A stretch of DNA of 46,625 nucleotides. Source: Acidimicrobiaceae bacterium. Lineage in GTDB: Bacteria > Actinomycetota > Acidimicrobiia > Acidimicrobiales > RAAP-2. The first letter of the stretch is position 1, and every line of letters begins with the position of its first letter. The translations under genes were made by a program, and so were the position numbers. Below the pieces are notes generated by a model. It did no database searches, was not told the DNA's origin, and saw only the letters and a list, made by a program, of their open reading frames with translations. Where the stretch lies: the NCBI GenBank assembly GCA_027306585.1, contig DAHUZJ010000093.1, forward strand, positions 1-46,625, given 5' to 3'. Shown piece by piece: positions 32,172-41,786 of this stretch.

Positions 32172-32680
32172 GGTGTGGCCAGGCCCTCCAGCTCCGGATT
32201 CGTCCCGGCGAACTTCTCCTTGAGGCGCAGCGCGACCGCCTCGGGCACGAACGCCGAGACATCGCCGCCGAAGCGAGCCACCTCCCGCAGCAGCCTCGAC
32301 GCGATGAACGAGTGCGATGAGCTCGTGGGGATGAAGATCGTCTCCACGCCGGACAGCTGGCGGTTCATCTGGGCCATCTGCAGCTCGTTCTCGAAGTCCG
32401 ACACCGCCCGCAGGCCCTTCACGATGGCCGTCGCGCCGACGTCCCGCGCCACGTTGACGACGAGCGTGGTGACGCCGACGATCCGTACGCTCCGCAGATG
32501 GACGAGCGACTCGGTCAGCATCTCGGAGCGCTCGGAGATCGAGAAGAGGAGCTCGCTCTTCTGGGGGTTGCGCACGGCCGCCACGACCACCTCGTCGAAC
32601 AGCTTGGCCGCCCGCTCCACCACCTCCAGGTGGCCGTTGTGGAAGGGGTCGAACGAGCCGGGGAAGAGCGCGACCGTCAC
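32168..32680 (-). CDS. coaD: Phosphopantetheine adenylyltransferase
   Basis: A 170-residue nucleotidyltransferase making dephospho-CoA from ATP and phosphopantetheine, the fourth step of CoA synthesis. LFPGSFDPFHNGHLEVV holds the HxGH motif; VAAVRNPQKS and the later IPTSSSHSFIASRLLREVA are typical. GTG 32680 overlaps the rsmD stop (GTGA). The stop overlaps the SepIVA-like start. Confidence 0.95.
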   Translation of the reverse strand: MTVALFPGSFDPFHNGHLEVVERAAKLFDEVVVAAVRNPQKSELLFSISERSEMLTESLVHLRSVRIVGVTTLVVNVARDVGATAIVKGLRAVSDFENELQMAQMNRQLSGVETIFIPTSSSHSFIASRLLREVARFGGDVSAFVPEAVALRLKEKFAGTNPELEGLATP

Positions 32681-33255
32681 GACGCAGCTGCGGACGCGGA
32701 GGACGGCGCGGCGGGACGGCGCTGCTGATCAGGAGGTCGGGCAGACGAGATCACGGTCACGAGCGTACCGCCGTAGCGGCGCGAACGGACGATCATCCAT
32801 CCCTCAGGAACCTCGATCTCTGCCGACGACTCGAGCACCGCCACGTCGGCGCGCAAGGCGCCGAGGAGCGTTGGCCAGTCGGTGAACGCGTAAGGCGGGT
32901 CGCACATCGCCAGGTCGACGTGAGGGGCACGCCCGAGCCATCCGGGGAGCTCCGCCCGCACGACGGTGGCCGGGCGGTCGGCGAGCCCGGTCGCCGCCAG
33001 GTTGGTCCGCACCGCCTCGAGCGCCGCAGTGTCGTGGTCGACGAAGGTCACCGCCCGGGCGCCTCGGGACAGCGCCTCCACGCCGAGGGCGCCACTCCCG
33101 CAGTACAGGTCGAGGACATCGGCATCCTGGACGACGCCGAGGGAGCCGAGGATGCCGAAGATGGCCTCGCGCACCCGGTCGGACGTCGGCCGGACCCCGG
33201 CCGGCAGGCGGGCGGGGAGACGTCGCCCCCGGCTCGTGCCGGCGATCACGCGCAC
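32677..33255 (-). CDS. rsmD: 16S rRNA (guanine966-N2)-methyltransferase
   Basis: A 192-residue SAM-dependent rRNA methyltransferase. RVIAGTSRGRRLPA, RPTSDRVREAIFGILGSLG, the SAM motif VLDLYCGSGALGVEALSRGA and catalytic CDPPYAFTDW (DPPY) are clear. The last 20 residues are Ala/Ser/Pro-rich. The start is GTG 33255. The pair rsmD-coaD is conserved; recG is 19 nt upstream. Confidence 0.94.
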   Translation of the reverse strand: MRVIAGTSRGRRLPARLPAGVRPTSDRVREAIFGILGSLGVVQDADVLDLYCGSGALGVEALSRGARAVTFVDHDTAALEAVRTNLAATGLADRPATVVRAELPGWLGRAPHVDLAMCDPPYAFTDWPTLLGALRADVAVLESSAEIEVPEGWMIVRSRRYGGTLVTVISSARPPDQQRRPAAPSSASAAAS

Positions 33256-33274
33256 GCCCCAACGCTATCCGTGG

Positions 33275-35479
33275 TCAGCTCTTGAACAGGTACGCCTCCT
33301 CCTCGGGGTCGAGGAACAGCCGCACCTCGTCGGCCAGGTCTGGATGGCCCTCGAGGTGCGGGTCGTCCTCCGTCACCGCGGTGGCCACCTGCCGGGCCGC
33401 GTCCAAGAGCTCGCCGTCGTCCCGCAGCCGCGCCAGCTGCAGGTCGCTGCGTCCCTTCTGGCGGGCGCCGAGGATCGTGCCCTCGCCCCGCAGGGCCAGG
33501 TCGACCTCGGCGAGAGCGAAGCCGTCCGCCGTGCGGACCAGGGCCTCGAGGCGGGACTCGGCGTCCGTCGAGCCGCCGGCCGACAGGAGGAAGCACCAGC
33601 TCGGCCGATGGCTGCGCCCGACTCGGCCGCGGAGCTGGTGGAGCTGCGCGATCCCGAAGCGATCGGCGTCCTCGACGACCATCACGGTCGCCTCCGGCAC
33701 GTCCACGCCCACCTCGACGACGGTCGTCGCCACCAGCACCTGGACCTCGCCGGCCCGAAAGGCGGCCATCACCTCGTCCTTCTCCGCCGGGCGCAGCTGG
33801 CCGTGGAGGAGCCCGAGCCGCAGTCCCGGCAGCACGTCGCGGGCCAGCCGATCCCGCTCCTCGGTCGCCGACCGGGCCTGGACGCGCTCGGACTCCTCGA
33901 CGAGCGGGCAGACCACGTAGGCCCGGTTCCCCGCTGCCACCTCCTCGGCCACGCGGCGCCAGGCGGCGGCCTCCTCCTCCGGGGCACGTGCCCACGCCGT
34001 CGTGACCGGGGTCCGCCCGGGCGGGAGCTCGTCGAGCACCACCATGTCGAGATCGCCGAAGAGCACCATGGCGGCGGTCCTGGGGATCGGCGTCGCCGTC
34101 ATGACGAGGAGGTCGGGGTCGCCCGGCACCACCGCCGCCCGGCCCTTGTCGCGCAGGGCCGCCCGCTGCTCGACCCCGAAACGGTGCTGCTCGTCGATGA
34201 CGACGAGGCCCAGCGAGTGGAACGCGACGTCGTCGGTCAGCAGGGCGTGGGTCCCCACCACGAGGTCGACCGACCCGTCGAGCAGGCCCTGGCGGACCCG
34301 GGCCCGCTCGGCAGCCCCGGTCCGGTTGGTGAGCAGGGCGACCGTCACCGGACGTTCGCCCTCCAGCCGGCGGGGGTCGGCCACCGCCAGCCCGTCGAGG
34401 AGCGCCCGCACGGCCATGTGGTGCTGCTCGGCCAGCACCTCGGTCGGCGCCATGAGCGCCCCCTGGTGGCCGCCCTGGACGGCGGCGAGCAGTGCGGCCA
34501 CGGCGACCACCGTCTTGCCCGATCCCACGTCCCCCTGCAGGAGCCGATGCATCGGGACCGGTCCGGAGAGCTCGGCGAAGATGGCCGCCAGGGCCCGGCG
34601 CTGGGCGGTGGTGAGGGCGAACGGCAGGCCGCCGAGGAACCGGCGGACGAGACGGCCGTCGTCGGGCTCGACCACGTCGAGCGCCGAGACGACGTGGCGG
34701 ACGGCCCGAGCCCCTTCTTCGAGCGCCCGTCGCCGCAGCATCAGGGCCAGCTGCAACCGGAACAACTCGTCGAACGCCAGGCGCCGCCGTCCCGGCGCTT
34801 GGTCCCCCATCGCCTCGGGCAGGTGGACCCGCCGGAAGGCCTCCGTCCGGTCCAACAGGTCGAAGTGGTGCCGCCACTCCTCCGGCAGCGGGTCGGCCAG
34901 CGTGCCGCTGCGGCGCATCGCCTCCTCGGCCCAGCGCCCGACCTCCCAGCTGCTCAGGCCCGCCTTCGCCGAGGCCGGGTAGACGGGGATCACGCGGAGC
35001 GTGTGCTGCTGAGCCCCGGCCCCGACCACGTCCACCACCGGGTTGGTCATCTGGCGTCCCCCCTGGTAGACGTCGAGCTTGCCGAAGAACAGCGCCTCGG
35101 TCCCCGGCTCCAGCTGGCGGGCGCGCCAGGGCTGGTTGAAGAAGACCACCTTCATGCCGCCCGTGCCGTCGTGGACGGCCAGCTCGACGAGCGAGCGACC
35201 CTGCCGGGTGCGCCGGGCGCCCGAGCGCCGCACCGTGGCCAGCACGACCGCCTCGTCCCCCAGCGCCAGGTCGGCCACGTCGGCCTGGCGACTGCGGTCG
35301 ATGTAGCGGTGCGGGTACGTGGTGAGCAGGTCGAACACGGAGGTGACGCCCCATTTGGCCAGCGCAGCCGCCTTCTTCTCCCCGAGCCCGTGCAGCCGGG
35401 TCACCGGGATGCCCGTGAGGTCCCGAAGCGTGCGGGCGGCCGGCGCCAGGGTCACTTCAGGCCGCGGGTCGGCAGGCAT
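33275..35479 (-). CDS. recG: ATP-dependent DNA helicase RecG
   Basis: A 734-residue fork-remodelling helicase. An N-terminal wedge/OB domain (LHGLGEKKAAALAKWGV, then RYIDRSRQADVADL and VFFNQPW), Walker A LLQGDVGSGKTVVAVAALLA near residue 315, DEQHRFGVEQRAAL (motif II), TATPIPRTAAM (motif III), and the C-terminal QLHQLRGRVGRSHRPSWCFL. The length is family-typical. ATG 35479 lies 19 nt after the preceding fakA-like stop. Confidence 0.96.
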   Translation of the reverse strand: MPADPRPEVTLAPAARTLRDLTGIPVTRLHGLGEKKAAALAKWGVTSVFDLLTTYPHRYIDRSRQADVADLALGDEAVVLATVRRSGARRTRQGRSLVELAVHDGTGGMKVVFFNQPWRARQLEPGTEALFFGKLDVYQGGRQMTNPVVDVVGAGAQQHTLRVIPVYPASAKAGLSSWEVGRWAEEAMRRSGTLADPLPEEWRHHFDLLDRTEAFRRVHLPEAMGDQAPGRRRLAFDELFRLQLALMLRRRALEEGARAVRHVVSALDVVEPDDGRLVRRFLGGLPFALTTAQRRALAAIFAELSGPVPMHRLLQGDVGSGKTVVAVAALLAAVQGGHQGALMAPTEVLAEQHHMAVRALLDGLAVADPRRLEGERPVTVALLTNRTGAAERARVRQGLLDGSVDLVVGTHALLTDDVAFHSLGLVVIDEQHRFGVEQRAALRDKGRAAVVPGDPDLLVMTATPIPRTAAMVLFGDLDMVVLDELPPGRTPVTTAWARAPEEEAAAWRRVAEEVAAGNRAYVVCPLVEESERVQARSATEERDRLARDVLPGLRLGLLHGQLRPAEKDEVMAAFRAGEVQVLVATTVVEVGVDVPEATVMVVEDADRFGIAQLHQLRGRVGRSHRPSWCFLLSAGGSTDAESRLEALVRTADGFALAEVDLALRGEGTILGARQKGRSDLQLARLRDDGELLDAARQVATAVTEDDPHLEGHPDLADEVRLFLDPEEEAYLFKS

Positions 35480-35498
35480 GGGCCACCCGGCGCCGGCC

Positions 35499-37181
35499 TC
35501 ACTCGATGCCGAGCAGGTAGGGGTACAGCGGTTGGCCCCCGTGATGGACCTCGACGGCGACCTCGGGGCGCTCCTCCCGGACCCACTCGGTGATGCGCCG
35601 GGTGTCGGCCGGCGACGAGCCGTCGCCCTCGATCAGCGTGACGAGCTCGTGACCGGGCACGACCAGCGCGTCGAGGAGGCGCAGGGTCGCGCCCGCCACC
35701 GTGTCGGCGACCGCCAGCACCCCGCCCGGTCCGAGACCGATCCAGTCCCCCGCCTGCACGGCGCCGGCCTCGGTCTCGGCGTCGCGGACAGCCCGCGTCA
35801 CCTCGGCAGGCACCACCCGCCTGGCGGAAGCCGACATCGCCGCCGCATTGTCGTCCGCCCCGGCCGCCGGGTCGTAGTCGAGCAGGGCGGCGAAACCCTC
35901 CACGATGCTGCTCGTCGGCACCACGCGCACGGTCTTGGTCGTCAGGCCGTCGACCTGGCCAGCGACTGCCTGGATGTTCTTGTTGTTGGGGAGGACCACC
36001 ACCTGGTGGGACGGGACCGCCTCCACGGCGGCCAACAGGTCCTCGGTCGACGGGTTCATCGATTGCCCCCCGTGGACGAGCCGCAGCACGCCCAGCGACC
36101 GCAGGATGCGCCCCAAGCCCTCACCCGCCACCACCGCCACCACCGCCGTGGTGGGCGGCGGTCCGCTCTCCTCTGTCCCGGCGTCGGGCATGCCGGCGCT
36201 GTCGCGGACCCACCGCTCCTCCTCCACCTGCTCGGTGAGGTCGGTGACCCGGATCTGGCGGGGCCGCCCGGCGTCCAGCCCCGCCTCGATGGCTGCCCCG
36301 ATGTCGTCGGTGTGGATGTGGCAGTTCCACAGCCCCTCGCCGCCCACGACGACGATCGAGTCCCCGATGCCGGCCCACACCTCCCTGAAGGCCGGGATGG
36401 TGCTGTCGGCGGCGTCGAGCAGGTACATGACCTCGTACCGGAGATCGAGCCCCTCCTCCATGCCCGGGAACCCGGCCGTCAGGCGGTGGTCGAGCCCACC
36501 GGCGACGTCGACGGCGCTCTTCGCCGCCGGGGCGACCGCCGCCGGCTCCGGCAGGGGCCGGCCGTCGAGGACGGTGAGCAGGGCGTCGAGCAGCAGCACG
36601 TAGCCCGACCCGCCGGCGTCGACCACCCCGGCCCTGGCCAGTGCCTCGAGCATGGTGGGGGTGGCAGCCAGCGCCTCGGCGGCGGCGATCCGGGCGCCCT
36701 CCACCACGGCGAGCAGGTGGGCCCCCGCCTCGCAGCCGGCGCGCGCACCTTCTCCAGCGGCCCGGGCGACGGTCAGGATGGTGCCCTCGACGGGCCGCAC
36801 GACCGCCTTGTACGCCAGGTCGCTGGCCGCGACGAGTGCCGCCGCCAGGTCGAACGGCTCGGCGTCGGCCTTGGGCCCCAGCCGCTCGGCGATGCCCCGG
36901 AGCAGCTGGGACAGGATGACCCCCGAGTTGCCCCGGGCCCCCATGAGGGAGCCGTGCGCCATCGCCCGGCACACGTCGGCCATGTCGCCACCGGCCGCCA
37001 CCTTGTCCAGCTCTTGCACCACCGCCTCGAGCGTGAGGGCCATGTTGGTCCCGGTGTCCCCGTCCGGGACGGGATAGACGTTGAGCCGGTTGAGGATCTG
37101 CTGATGTGATCGGAGCGCGTCCCGGAACGTCACCATGACGGCGCGCAGCTGCTCGGCGCCCAGTGCCGTCGGCCTGCCCAT
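35499..37181 (-). CDS. DAK2/DhaL-domain kinase-like protein (FakA type)
   Basis: A 560-residue protein. The N-terminal DhaL-like domain has the nucleotide/Mg motif NRLNVYPVPDGDTGTNMALT and HGSLMGARGNSGVILSQLL with VDAGGSGYV. A middle segment has WNCHIHTDDIGAAIEAGL, and the C-terminal domain has VVVLPNNKNIQAVA and VVPTSSIVEGFAALLDYDP. This architecture matches FakA, which phosphorylates fatty acids bound to FakB; a fatty-acid kinase role is inferred. It precedes recG, as in mycobacteria and firmicutes. ATG 37181 has TAGCAT 8 nt upstream; a longer open frame is a shadow. It is divergent from rpmB. Confidence 0.87.
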   Translation of the reverse strand: MGRPTALGAEQLRAVMVTFRDALRSHQQILNRLNVYPVPDGDTGTNMALTLEAVVQELDKVAAGGDMADVCRAMAHGSLMGARGNSGVILSQLLRGIAERLGPKADAEPFDLAAALVAASDLAYKAVVRPVEGTILTVARAAGEGARAGCEAGAHLLAVVEGARIAAAEALAATPTMLEALARAGVVDAGGSGYVLLLDALLTVLDGRPLPEPAAVAPAAKSAVDVAGGLDHRLTAGFPGMEEGLDLRYEVMYLLDAADSTIPAFREVWAGIGDSIVVVGGEGLWNCHIHTDDIGAAIEAGLDAGRPRQIRVTDLTEQVEEERWVRDSAGMPDAGTEESGPPPTTAVVAVVAGEGLGRILRSLGVLRLVHGGQSMNPSTEDLLAAVEAVPSHQVVVLPNNKNIQAVAGQVDGLTTKTVRVVPTSSIVEGFAALLDYDPAAGADDNAAAMSASARRVVPAEVTRAVRDAETEAGAVQAGDWIGLGPGGVLAVADTVAGATLRLLDALVVPGHELVTLIEGDGSSPADTRRITEWVREERPEVAVEVHHGGQPLYPYLLGIE

Positions 37182-37286
37182 GTGGGGTGATGCTAACCTT
37201 GACCACCGTTCGTGGCGGCCGTGGCGAGCGGCCCCGACCCGCGCTGCGAGCTCTCGTCGCGGCGCACGTCCAGGAGGCATTGGCAC

Positions 37287-37496
37287 ATGGCATCGGTTTG
37301 CGAGCTCTGCGGCAAGAAGCCGTCGTTCGGCATGAGCCTGAGCCACTCCCACCGGCGCACCAAGCGGCGGTGGGACCCCAACGTGCAGCGGGTCCGGGCG
37401 CTGGTCGACGGGACCCCGCGGCGTCTCTACGTCTGCACGTCGTGCCTGCGCGCCGGCAAGGTGCAGAAGCCGCCGCGCCGCCAGCTCGCCGGCTGA
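37287..37496 (+). CDS. rpmB: 50S ribosomal protein L28
   Basis: A 69-residue L28. MASVCELCGKKPSFGMSLSH with RRTKRRWDPNVQRVR and YVCTSCLRAGK gives the four-cysteine zinc-binding form. ATG 37287 follows CAGGAGGCATTGGCAC. It is divergent from the fakA-like gene, as in many Gram-positive genomes, and is followed by a terminator hairpin. Confidence 0.96.
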   Translation: MASVCELCGKKPSFGMSLSHSHRRTKRRWDPNVQRVRALVDGTPRRLYVCTSCLRAGKVQKPPRRQLAG

Positions 37497-37527
37497 GCCC
37501 CGCACCGCCAGCCCACCGCAGGCTGAG

Positions 37528-37553
37528 CCTCCCGCGCCCGCGGGCCCGGGAGG
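37528..37553 (+). terminator. Terminator-like hairpin after rpmB
   Basis: CCTCCCG (37528-37534) pairs with CGGGAGG (37547-37553), with further GC complementarity in the 12-nt middle. No U tract follows. It lies between rpmB and the carboxypeptidase gene. Confidence 0.5.
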
Positions 37554-37574
37554 CGATGACAACATGGCCGGTCC

Positions 37575-38780
37575 ATGAGCCGAGCCCTCCTCGCCGTGAT
37601 CTTGCTCTTCTTCGCCGCGATCGCCTACGTGGCGGTCCAGCTGGTGCGACCGGTCGGCTCGGTGAGTGCCGCCCGGGTGCACACCTCCGCCGCCATCGGT
37701 GGCACGCCGGCCACCCTGGCCTGGCCGACGCAGGGAGAGGCGGCGTTCGGTGTGGAGGGAGGGGGCGTGCTGGCGACGCACGGGTCGCAGGCCGAGGTAC
37801 CACTGGGCAGCGTCACCAAGGTCATGACCGCCTACATCGTCCTCCATGACCACCCGCTGACGACAGGCACGCAGGGTCCGAGCATCACCATCACGCCCAC
37901 AGACGTCACCCAGTACCAGCAGGACGTGGCGTCGACAGACTCGGTGGTGAACGTGCAGGCCGGCGAGCAGCTCACCGAGTACCAAGCGCTCGAAGGTCTG
38001 CTGATCCCGTCCGGCGACAACATCGCCGTGCTCCTCGCCCAGTGGGACGCCGGCAGCGTGACCGCCTTCGTGGCGAAGATGAACGCCGAAGCGAAGGCGC
38101 TCGGCCTCGCCCACACCCGCTATGCCGACCCCGCCGGCCTCAACCCCAAGACGACGAGCAACGCCGCCGACCAGACGCGCCTGGCCATGGCGGCGATGCA
38201 GCTGCCGGTCTTCCGGTCGATCGTGAGCATGGCCCAGGTCACACTCCCGGTCGCCGGGCTCGCGTACAACGTCGACGCCCTCCTCGGGACCGATGGGATC
38301 ATCGGGGTGAAGACCGGCTTCATCACACAGGCGGGCGGCTGTTTCGCCTTCGCGGCCACCACCTCCGTGGGCACCACCGCCGAGACCGTCGTGGGCGCCG
38401 TCCTCGGACAGCCGTCCACCCCGGCGCAGCCCAGCGCCCTGCAAGCGGCGTTCAACGCCACCACGGCCCTCGTCCCGACGGTGGACTCGGCGCTCGGCCA
38501 GCGCCAGGTGGTCCAGACCGGCCAGACCCTCGCCGTCCTCCGGTCCCCGTGGGGGTCGACCGTCCCCCTGCGGGCGGCCCACGGCGTGTCGGTGCTGGGG
38601 CTCGCCGGAGAGCCCGTCGTCACCGCCGTGCACCTGCCCAAGAAGGTGTCGACCGTCCATGCCGGCCAGCACATCGGCACGGCGGTGGTCGCCGTCGGCG
38701 ACGAACGCCGGAGCGTCCCGCTGCTGGCAGCCGGATCGGTGTCGGGACCGTCCTTCAGCTGGCGGCTGACGAACATCTGA
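37575..38780 (+). CDS. D-alanyl-D-alanine carboxypeptidase family protein (peptidase S11 type)
   Basis: A 401-residue penicillin-binding-type serine peptidase, predicted to be anchored by its N-terminal helix (about 4-24) and to trim peptidoglycan stem peptides outside the membrane. Motif 1 is LGSVTK (Ser79-x-x-Lys82), motif 3 VKTGF (Lys248-Thr249-Gly250). Motif 2 reads SGDN (146-149) rather than the usual SxN, so the Asn is one residue displaced. ADPAGLNPKTTSNAAD is typical of the family. A C-terminal beta domain follows. No good ribosome site precedes ATG 37575. It is convergent with thiL. Confidence 0.85.
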   Translation: MSRALLAVILLFFAAIAYVAVQLVRPVGSVSAARVHTSAAIGGTPATLAWPTQGEAAFGVEGGGVLATHGSQAEVPLGSVTKVMTAYIVLHDHPLTTGTQGPSITITPTDVTQYQQDVASTDSVVNVQAGEQLTEYQALEGLLIPSGDNIAVLLAQWDAGSVTAFVAKMNAEAKALGLAHTRYADPAGLNPKTTSNAADQTRLAMAAMQLPVFRSIVSMAQVTLPVAGLAYNVDALLGTDGIIGVKTGFITQAGGCFAFAATTSVGTTAETVVGAVLGQPSTPAQPSALQAAFNATTALVPTVDSALGQRQVVQTGQTLAVLRSPWGSTVPLRAAHGVSVLGLAGEPVVTAVHLPKKVSTVHAGQHIGTAVVAVGDERRSVPLLAAGSVSGPSFSWRLTNI

Positions 38781-38808
38781 CGGACATCTGACGGCCGAGC
38801 GGCCTCAG
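38773..38808. terminator. Tandem 11-bp duplication and hairpin between convergent genes
   Basis: ACATCTGACGG is duplicated back to back (38773-38794) over the carboxypeptidase stop codon. CTGA-C-GGCC / GGCC-TCAG (38788-38808) forms an 8-bp stem with one bulged C and loop GAGC. It overlaps the thiL stop, so it may terminate both genes. Confidence 0.45.
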
Positions 38809-39764
38809 CGGACCTCGTGCGCCCAGCCCAAGCGGCCGAGCGGCCGGCCACAGAGGGTGCGCTCCCCCGCCGAGGCCGTGCAGACGCCGATGACCAAGGG
38901 TGGCCGCAGCCCCGCTCCGGCGAACACCGCCGCCAGCCCTGCCGGGTCGGGGGTCGCGACGACCAGCTCGTAGTCCTCGCCGCCCCCCAGGGCGTCCTCC
39001 GCGGTGGCGCCGCCGGCGATCGGCACCCGCTCGAGACGGAAGCCGACGCCGGACGCATCGGCCAGCCGATGCAGGTCGAGGGCGAGGCCGTCGGAGACGT
39101 CGATCATGGCCGTCGCGCCCGCCGTGCGTGCCAGCGCGCCCTCGGCCAGGCGGGCGAGCGGGCGGCGGTGCGCCTCCATCAGGACCGGGGCGGCCGGCGT
39201 CACGGTGCCCGGGGCGGCGCACCCGCGCAGCTCCCGCAGCAGCCGCAATCCCGCGGCGGACGCGCCCAGCGGCCCCGTCACCGCCAGGGTGTCACCCGGA
39301 CGGGCGCCGGCTCGGGTCACCGGCGGGCCGTCGACGACCCCGAGGGCAGCCACCGACACCATCAGCTGATCGGAGGAGGTCACGTCCCCGCCCACCACGG
39401 GACACCCCCAGCGGGCCGAGGCCGCTGCCACGCCCGCCGACAAGCGGTCGACGTCGGTCCCGGGGGGCAGGCAGACCGTCACCAGCGCGTACCGGGGGCG
39501 ACCCCCCATGGCGCCGAGGTCGCTGACGGTCGCCGTCAACGCCTTCCACCCGAGGTCGTCGACGCCCACCAGGTCGAGGTCGGCGTGCACACCGGCGACC
39601 GCGGCGTCGGTCGCCAGCAGGAGGGTTCCCGCCTCGGCCGGGACCGCCGCGGCGTCGTCACCGATCCACACGCTCCCCGCCGGGGTCGCGCCCGAGGCCC
39701 GGACCATCGCCTGCGCGATCCGAGCCACGACGCGGTCTTCAGCAGGCGGACCGGTGTCCTTCAC
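38805..39764 (-). CDS. thiL: Thiamine-monophosphate kinase
   Basis: A 319-residue ThiL, phosphorylating thiamine monophosphate to the active diphosphate. Motifs are VWIGDDAAAVP, LLATDAAVAGVHADLD, ATVSDLGAMGG, VVGGDVTSSD, MIDVSDGLALDL and ALGGGEDYELVVATP. The start is GTG 39764, chosen because the AIR-synthase-type N-terminus begins close by; the longer frame crosses pckG on the other strand. It is divergent from pckG. Confidence 0.93.
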   Translation of the reverse strand: MKDTGPPAEDRVVARIAQAMVRASGATPAGSVWIGDDAAAVPAEAGTLLLATDAAVAGVHADLDLVGVDDLGWKALTATVSDLGAMGGRPRYALVTVCLPPGTDVDRLSAGVAAASARWGCPVVGGDVTSSDQLMVSVAALGVVDGPPVTRAGARPGDTLAVTGPLGASAAGLRLLRELRGCAAPGTVTPAAPVLMEAHRRPLARLAEGALARTAGATAMIDVSDGLALDLHRLADASGVGFRLERVPIAGGATAEDALGGGEDYELVVATPDPAGLAAVFAGAGLRPPLVIGVCTASAGERTLCGRPLGRLGWAHEVR

Positions 39765-39785
39765 GTTACGATCGCGGGTACAGCT

Positions 39786-39799
39786 GCACCGCGCGGTGC
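39786..39799. promoter_or_regulatory. 14-bp perfect palindrome between thiL and pckG
   Basis: GCACCGCGCGGTGC is a perfect palindrome in the 180-bp divergent intergenic region, 22 nt before the thiL start. It could be an operator for either gene. A TACCAT hexamer at 39858-39863 is a possible -10 box for pckG. Confidence 0.3.
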
Positions 39800-39944
39800 G
39801 CCCGCCAGGAGTACCGCCGGTGAGATGCCGGGTTGGGGGGTGCCACGGCCACATGCCTACCATTGGCAAGGTGGAGTCGCGTCCGTGTGAACGGTCCGTG
39901 AACTCTGTCCCACCAGACCCGACCGAGGAGGAAGGGAACTCCCC

Positions 39945-41735
39945 ATGGTGCCGACCAAGAACCAGAAGCTGATCTCCTGGGTGGAGGAGGTCGCCGCCGT
40001 CACCCGGCCCGACCGGATCGAGTGGTGCGACGGCTCGGCCGAGGAGTACGACCGGCTGTGCCAGCTGTTGGTGGACAACGGGACCTTCACCCGGCTCTCG
40101 GACGCCAAACGGCCCAACAGCTACTGGGCCCACTCGCACCCGAGCGACGTCGCCCGCCTCGAGGAGCGCACGTTCATCTGCTCCGCGACGGAGGAGGACG
40201 CCGGCCCCACCAACAACTGGCGTGATCCCGACGAGATGCGGGCGACCCTCACGGGCCTGCTCGAGGGGTCGATGAAGGGTCGCACCATGTACGTGGTGCC
40301 GTTCTCCATGGGCCCCCTGGGCTCGGACATCGCGCATCTCGGGGTGGAGCTCACCGACTCCCCCTACGTGGCCGTGTCCATGCGGATCATGACCCGCATG
40401 GGGGCGGCCGTCCTCGACCAGCTCGGGGAGGACGGCTACTTCGTCCCCTGCCTCCACACCGTGGGCGCCCCGCTCGCCGACGGGGAGGAGGACGTCCCCT
40501 GGCCGTGCAACGAGGAGAAGTACATCGTCCACTTCCCCGAGACCCGCGAGATCTGGTCGTACGGCTCCGGCTACGGCGGCAACGCGCTGCTCGGCAAGAA
40601 GTGCTTCGCCCTGCGGATCGCCTCCGTCATGGCCCGCGACGACGGGTGGCTGGCCGAGCACATGCTCATCCTCAAGCTGACCTCACCCGAGGGGGAGACC
40701 CGCTACGTCACCGGCGCCTTCCCGTCGGCGTGCGGCAAGACCAACCTCGCCATGCTGATCCCGACGCTGCCGGGCTGGAAGGTCGAGACCATCGGCGACG
40801 ACATCTGCTGGATGAAGTTCGGCCCCGACGGCACCCTGCGCGCCATCAACCCCGAGTACGGCTTCTTCGGTGTCGCCCCGGGCACCAACGACCACACCAA
40901 CCCGAACGCCATGCTGTCGATGTCGGCCAACTCGGTCTTCACCAACACCGCCCTCACCCCCGACGGCGACGTCTGGTGGGAGGACATGACCAAGGAGCCC
41001 CCGGCCCAGCTCACCGACTGGCTCGGCGAGGAATGGGCGCCGGACAAGGGCACCAAGGCCGCCCACCCCAACGCCCGCTTCACCACCCCGATCGCTCAGG
41101 ACCCCGCCGTCGCCTCCGAGTGGGAGGACCCGGCCGGCGTGCCGATCTCGGCGATGCTGTTCGGCGGCCGGCGGGCGTCGGTCGTGCCGCTGGTGTTCCA
41201 GTCGTTCGGCTGGGAGCACGGGGTGTTCCTCGGGTCGATCATGGCCTCGGAGACCACCGCCGCCGCCGCCGGCCAGGTGGGCAAGCTCCGGCGTGACCCC
41301 TTCGCCATGCTGCCGTTCTGTGGCTACAACATGGGGGACTACTTCGCCCACTGGCTCCGGCTCGGCGCGGGAGCACCCGACCCCGACCGCCTGCCGAAGA
41401 TCTTCTACGTCAACTGGTTCCGTAAGGACGCCGACGGCAAGTGGCTGTGGCCGGGCTTCGGCGACAACTCCAGGGTGCTCGAATGGGTGTTCCAGCGGGT
41501 CAACGGCCGGGGCGACGCCGTGGAGACGCCCATCGGCTTCGTCCCCGCCCCGGGCGCCATCGACATCGAGGGCATGGACGTCTCCAAGGAGGACCTCGAA
41601 GAGCTGCTCCGGGTCGACGCCGACGAGTGGCGGGCCGAGGTGCCCCTCATCCGTGAGCACTTCGCCACCTTCGGTGACCGCCTGCCCCCGGCGCTCCACG
41701 ACCAGGTCGACCAGCTGGAGCGCCGGCTCGGCTGA
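39945..41735 (+). CDS. pckG: Phosphoenolpyruvate carboxykinase (GTP)
   Basis: A 596-residue GTP-dependent PEPCK interconverting oxaloacetate and PEP in gluconeogenesis. Visible features are [20 protein letters not shown], the substrate loop [19 protein letters not shown], the P-loop [13 protein letters not shown] near residue 262, the metal-binding [29 protein letters not shown], and [22 protein letters not shown] 39945 follows GAGGAGGAAGGGAAC. A strong hairpin follows the stop. Confidence 0.97.
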   Translation: MVPTKNQKLISWVEEVAAVTRPDRIEWCDGSAEEYDRLCQLLVDNGTFTRLSDAKRPNSYWAHSHPSDVARLEERTFICSATEEDAGPTNNWRDPDEMRATLTGLLEGSMKGRTMYVVPFSMGPLGSDIAHLGVELTDSPYVAVSMRIMTRMGAAVLDQLGEDGYFVPCLHTVGAPLADGEEDVPWPCNEEKYIVHFPETREIWSYGSGYGGNALLGKKCFALRIASVMARDDGWLAEHMLILKLTSPEGETRYVTGAFPSACGKTNLAMLIPTLPGWKVETIGDDICWMKFGPDGTLRAINPEYGFFGVAPGTNDHTNPNAMLSMSANSVFTNTALTPDGDVWWEDMTKEPPAQLTDWLGEEWAPDKGTKAAHPNARFTTPIAQDPAVASEWEDPAGVPISAMLFGGRRASVVPLVFQSFGWEHGVFLGSIMASETTAAAAGQVGKLRRDPFAMLPFCGYNMGDYFAHWLRLGAGAPDPDRLPKIFYVNWFRKDADGKWLWPGFGDNSRVLEWVFQRVNGRGDAVETPIGFVPAPGAIDIEGMDVSKEDLEELLRVDADEWRAEVPLIREHFATFGDRLPPALHDQVDQLERRLG

Positions 41736-41741
41736 CTCGGG

Positions 41742-41766
41742 CCGCCCGCGGCATCGTCGCGGGCGG
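41742..41766 (+). terminator. Terminator-like hairpin after pckG
   Basis: CCGCCCGCG (41742-41750) and CGCGGGCGG (41758-41766) form a perfect 9-bp stem with loop GCATCGT, 7 nt after the pckG stop and 20 nt before the next gene. Confidence 0.65.
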
Positions 41767-41786
41767 GAATCGACCAGGATGGAGCC

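Noticed and set aside
37182..38672. N-terminal extension of the fakA-like frame by almost 500 residues
   Set aside because: The extension runs antisense to rpmB and the carboxypeptidase gene, and the DhaL domain starts at the ATG at 37181.
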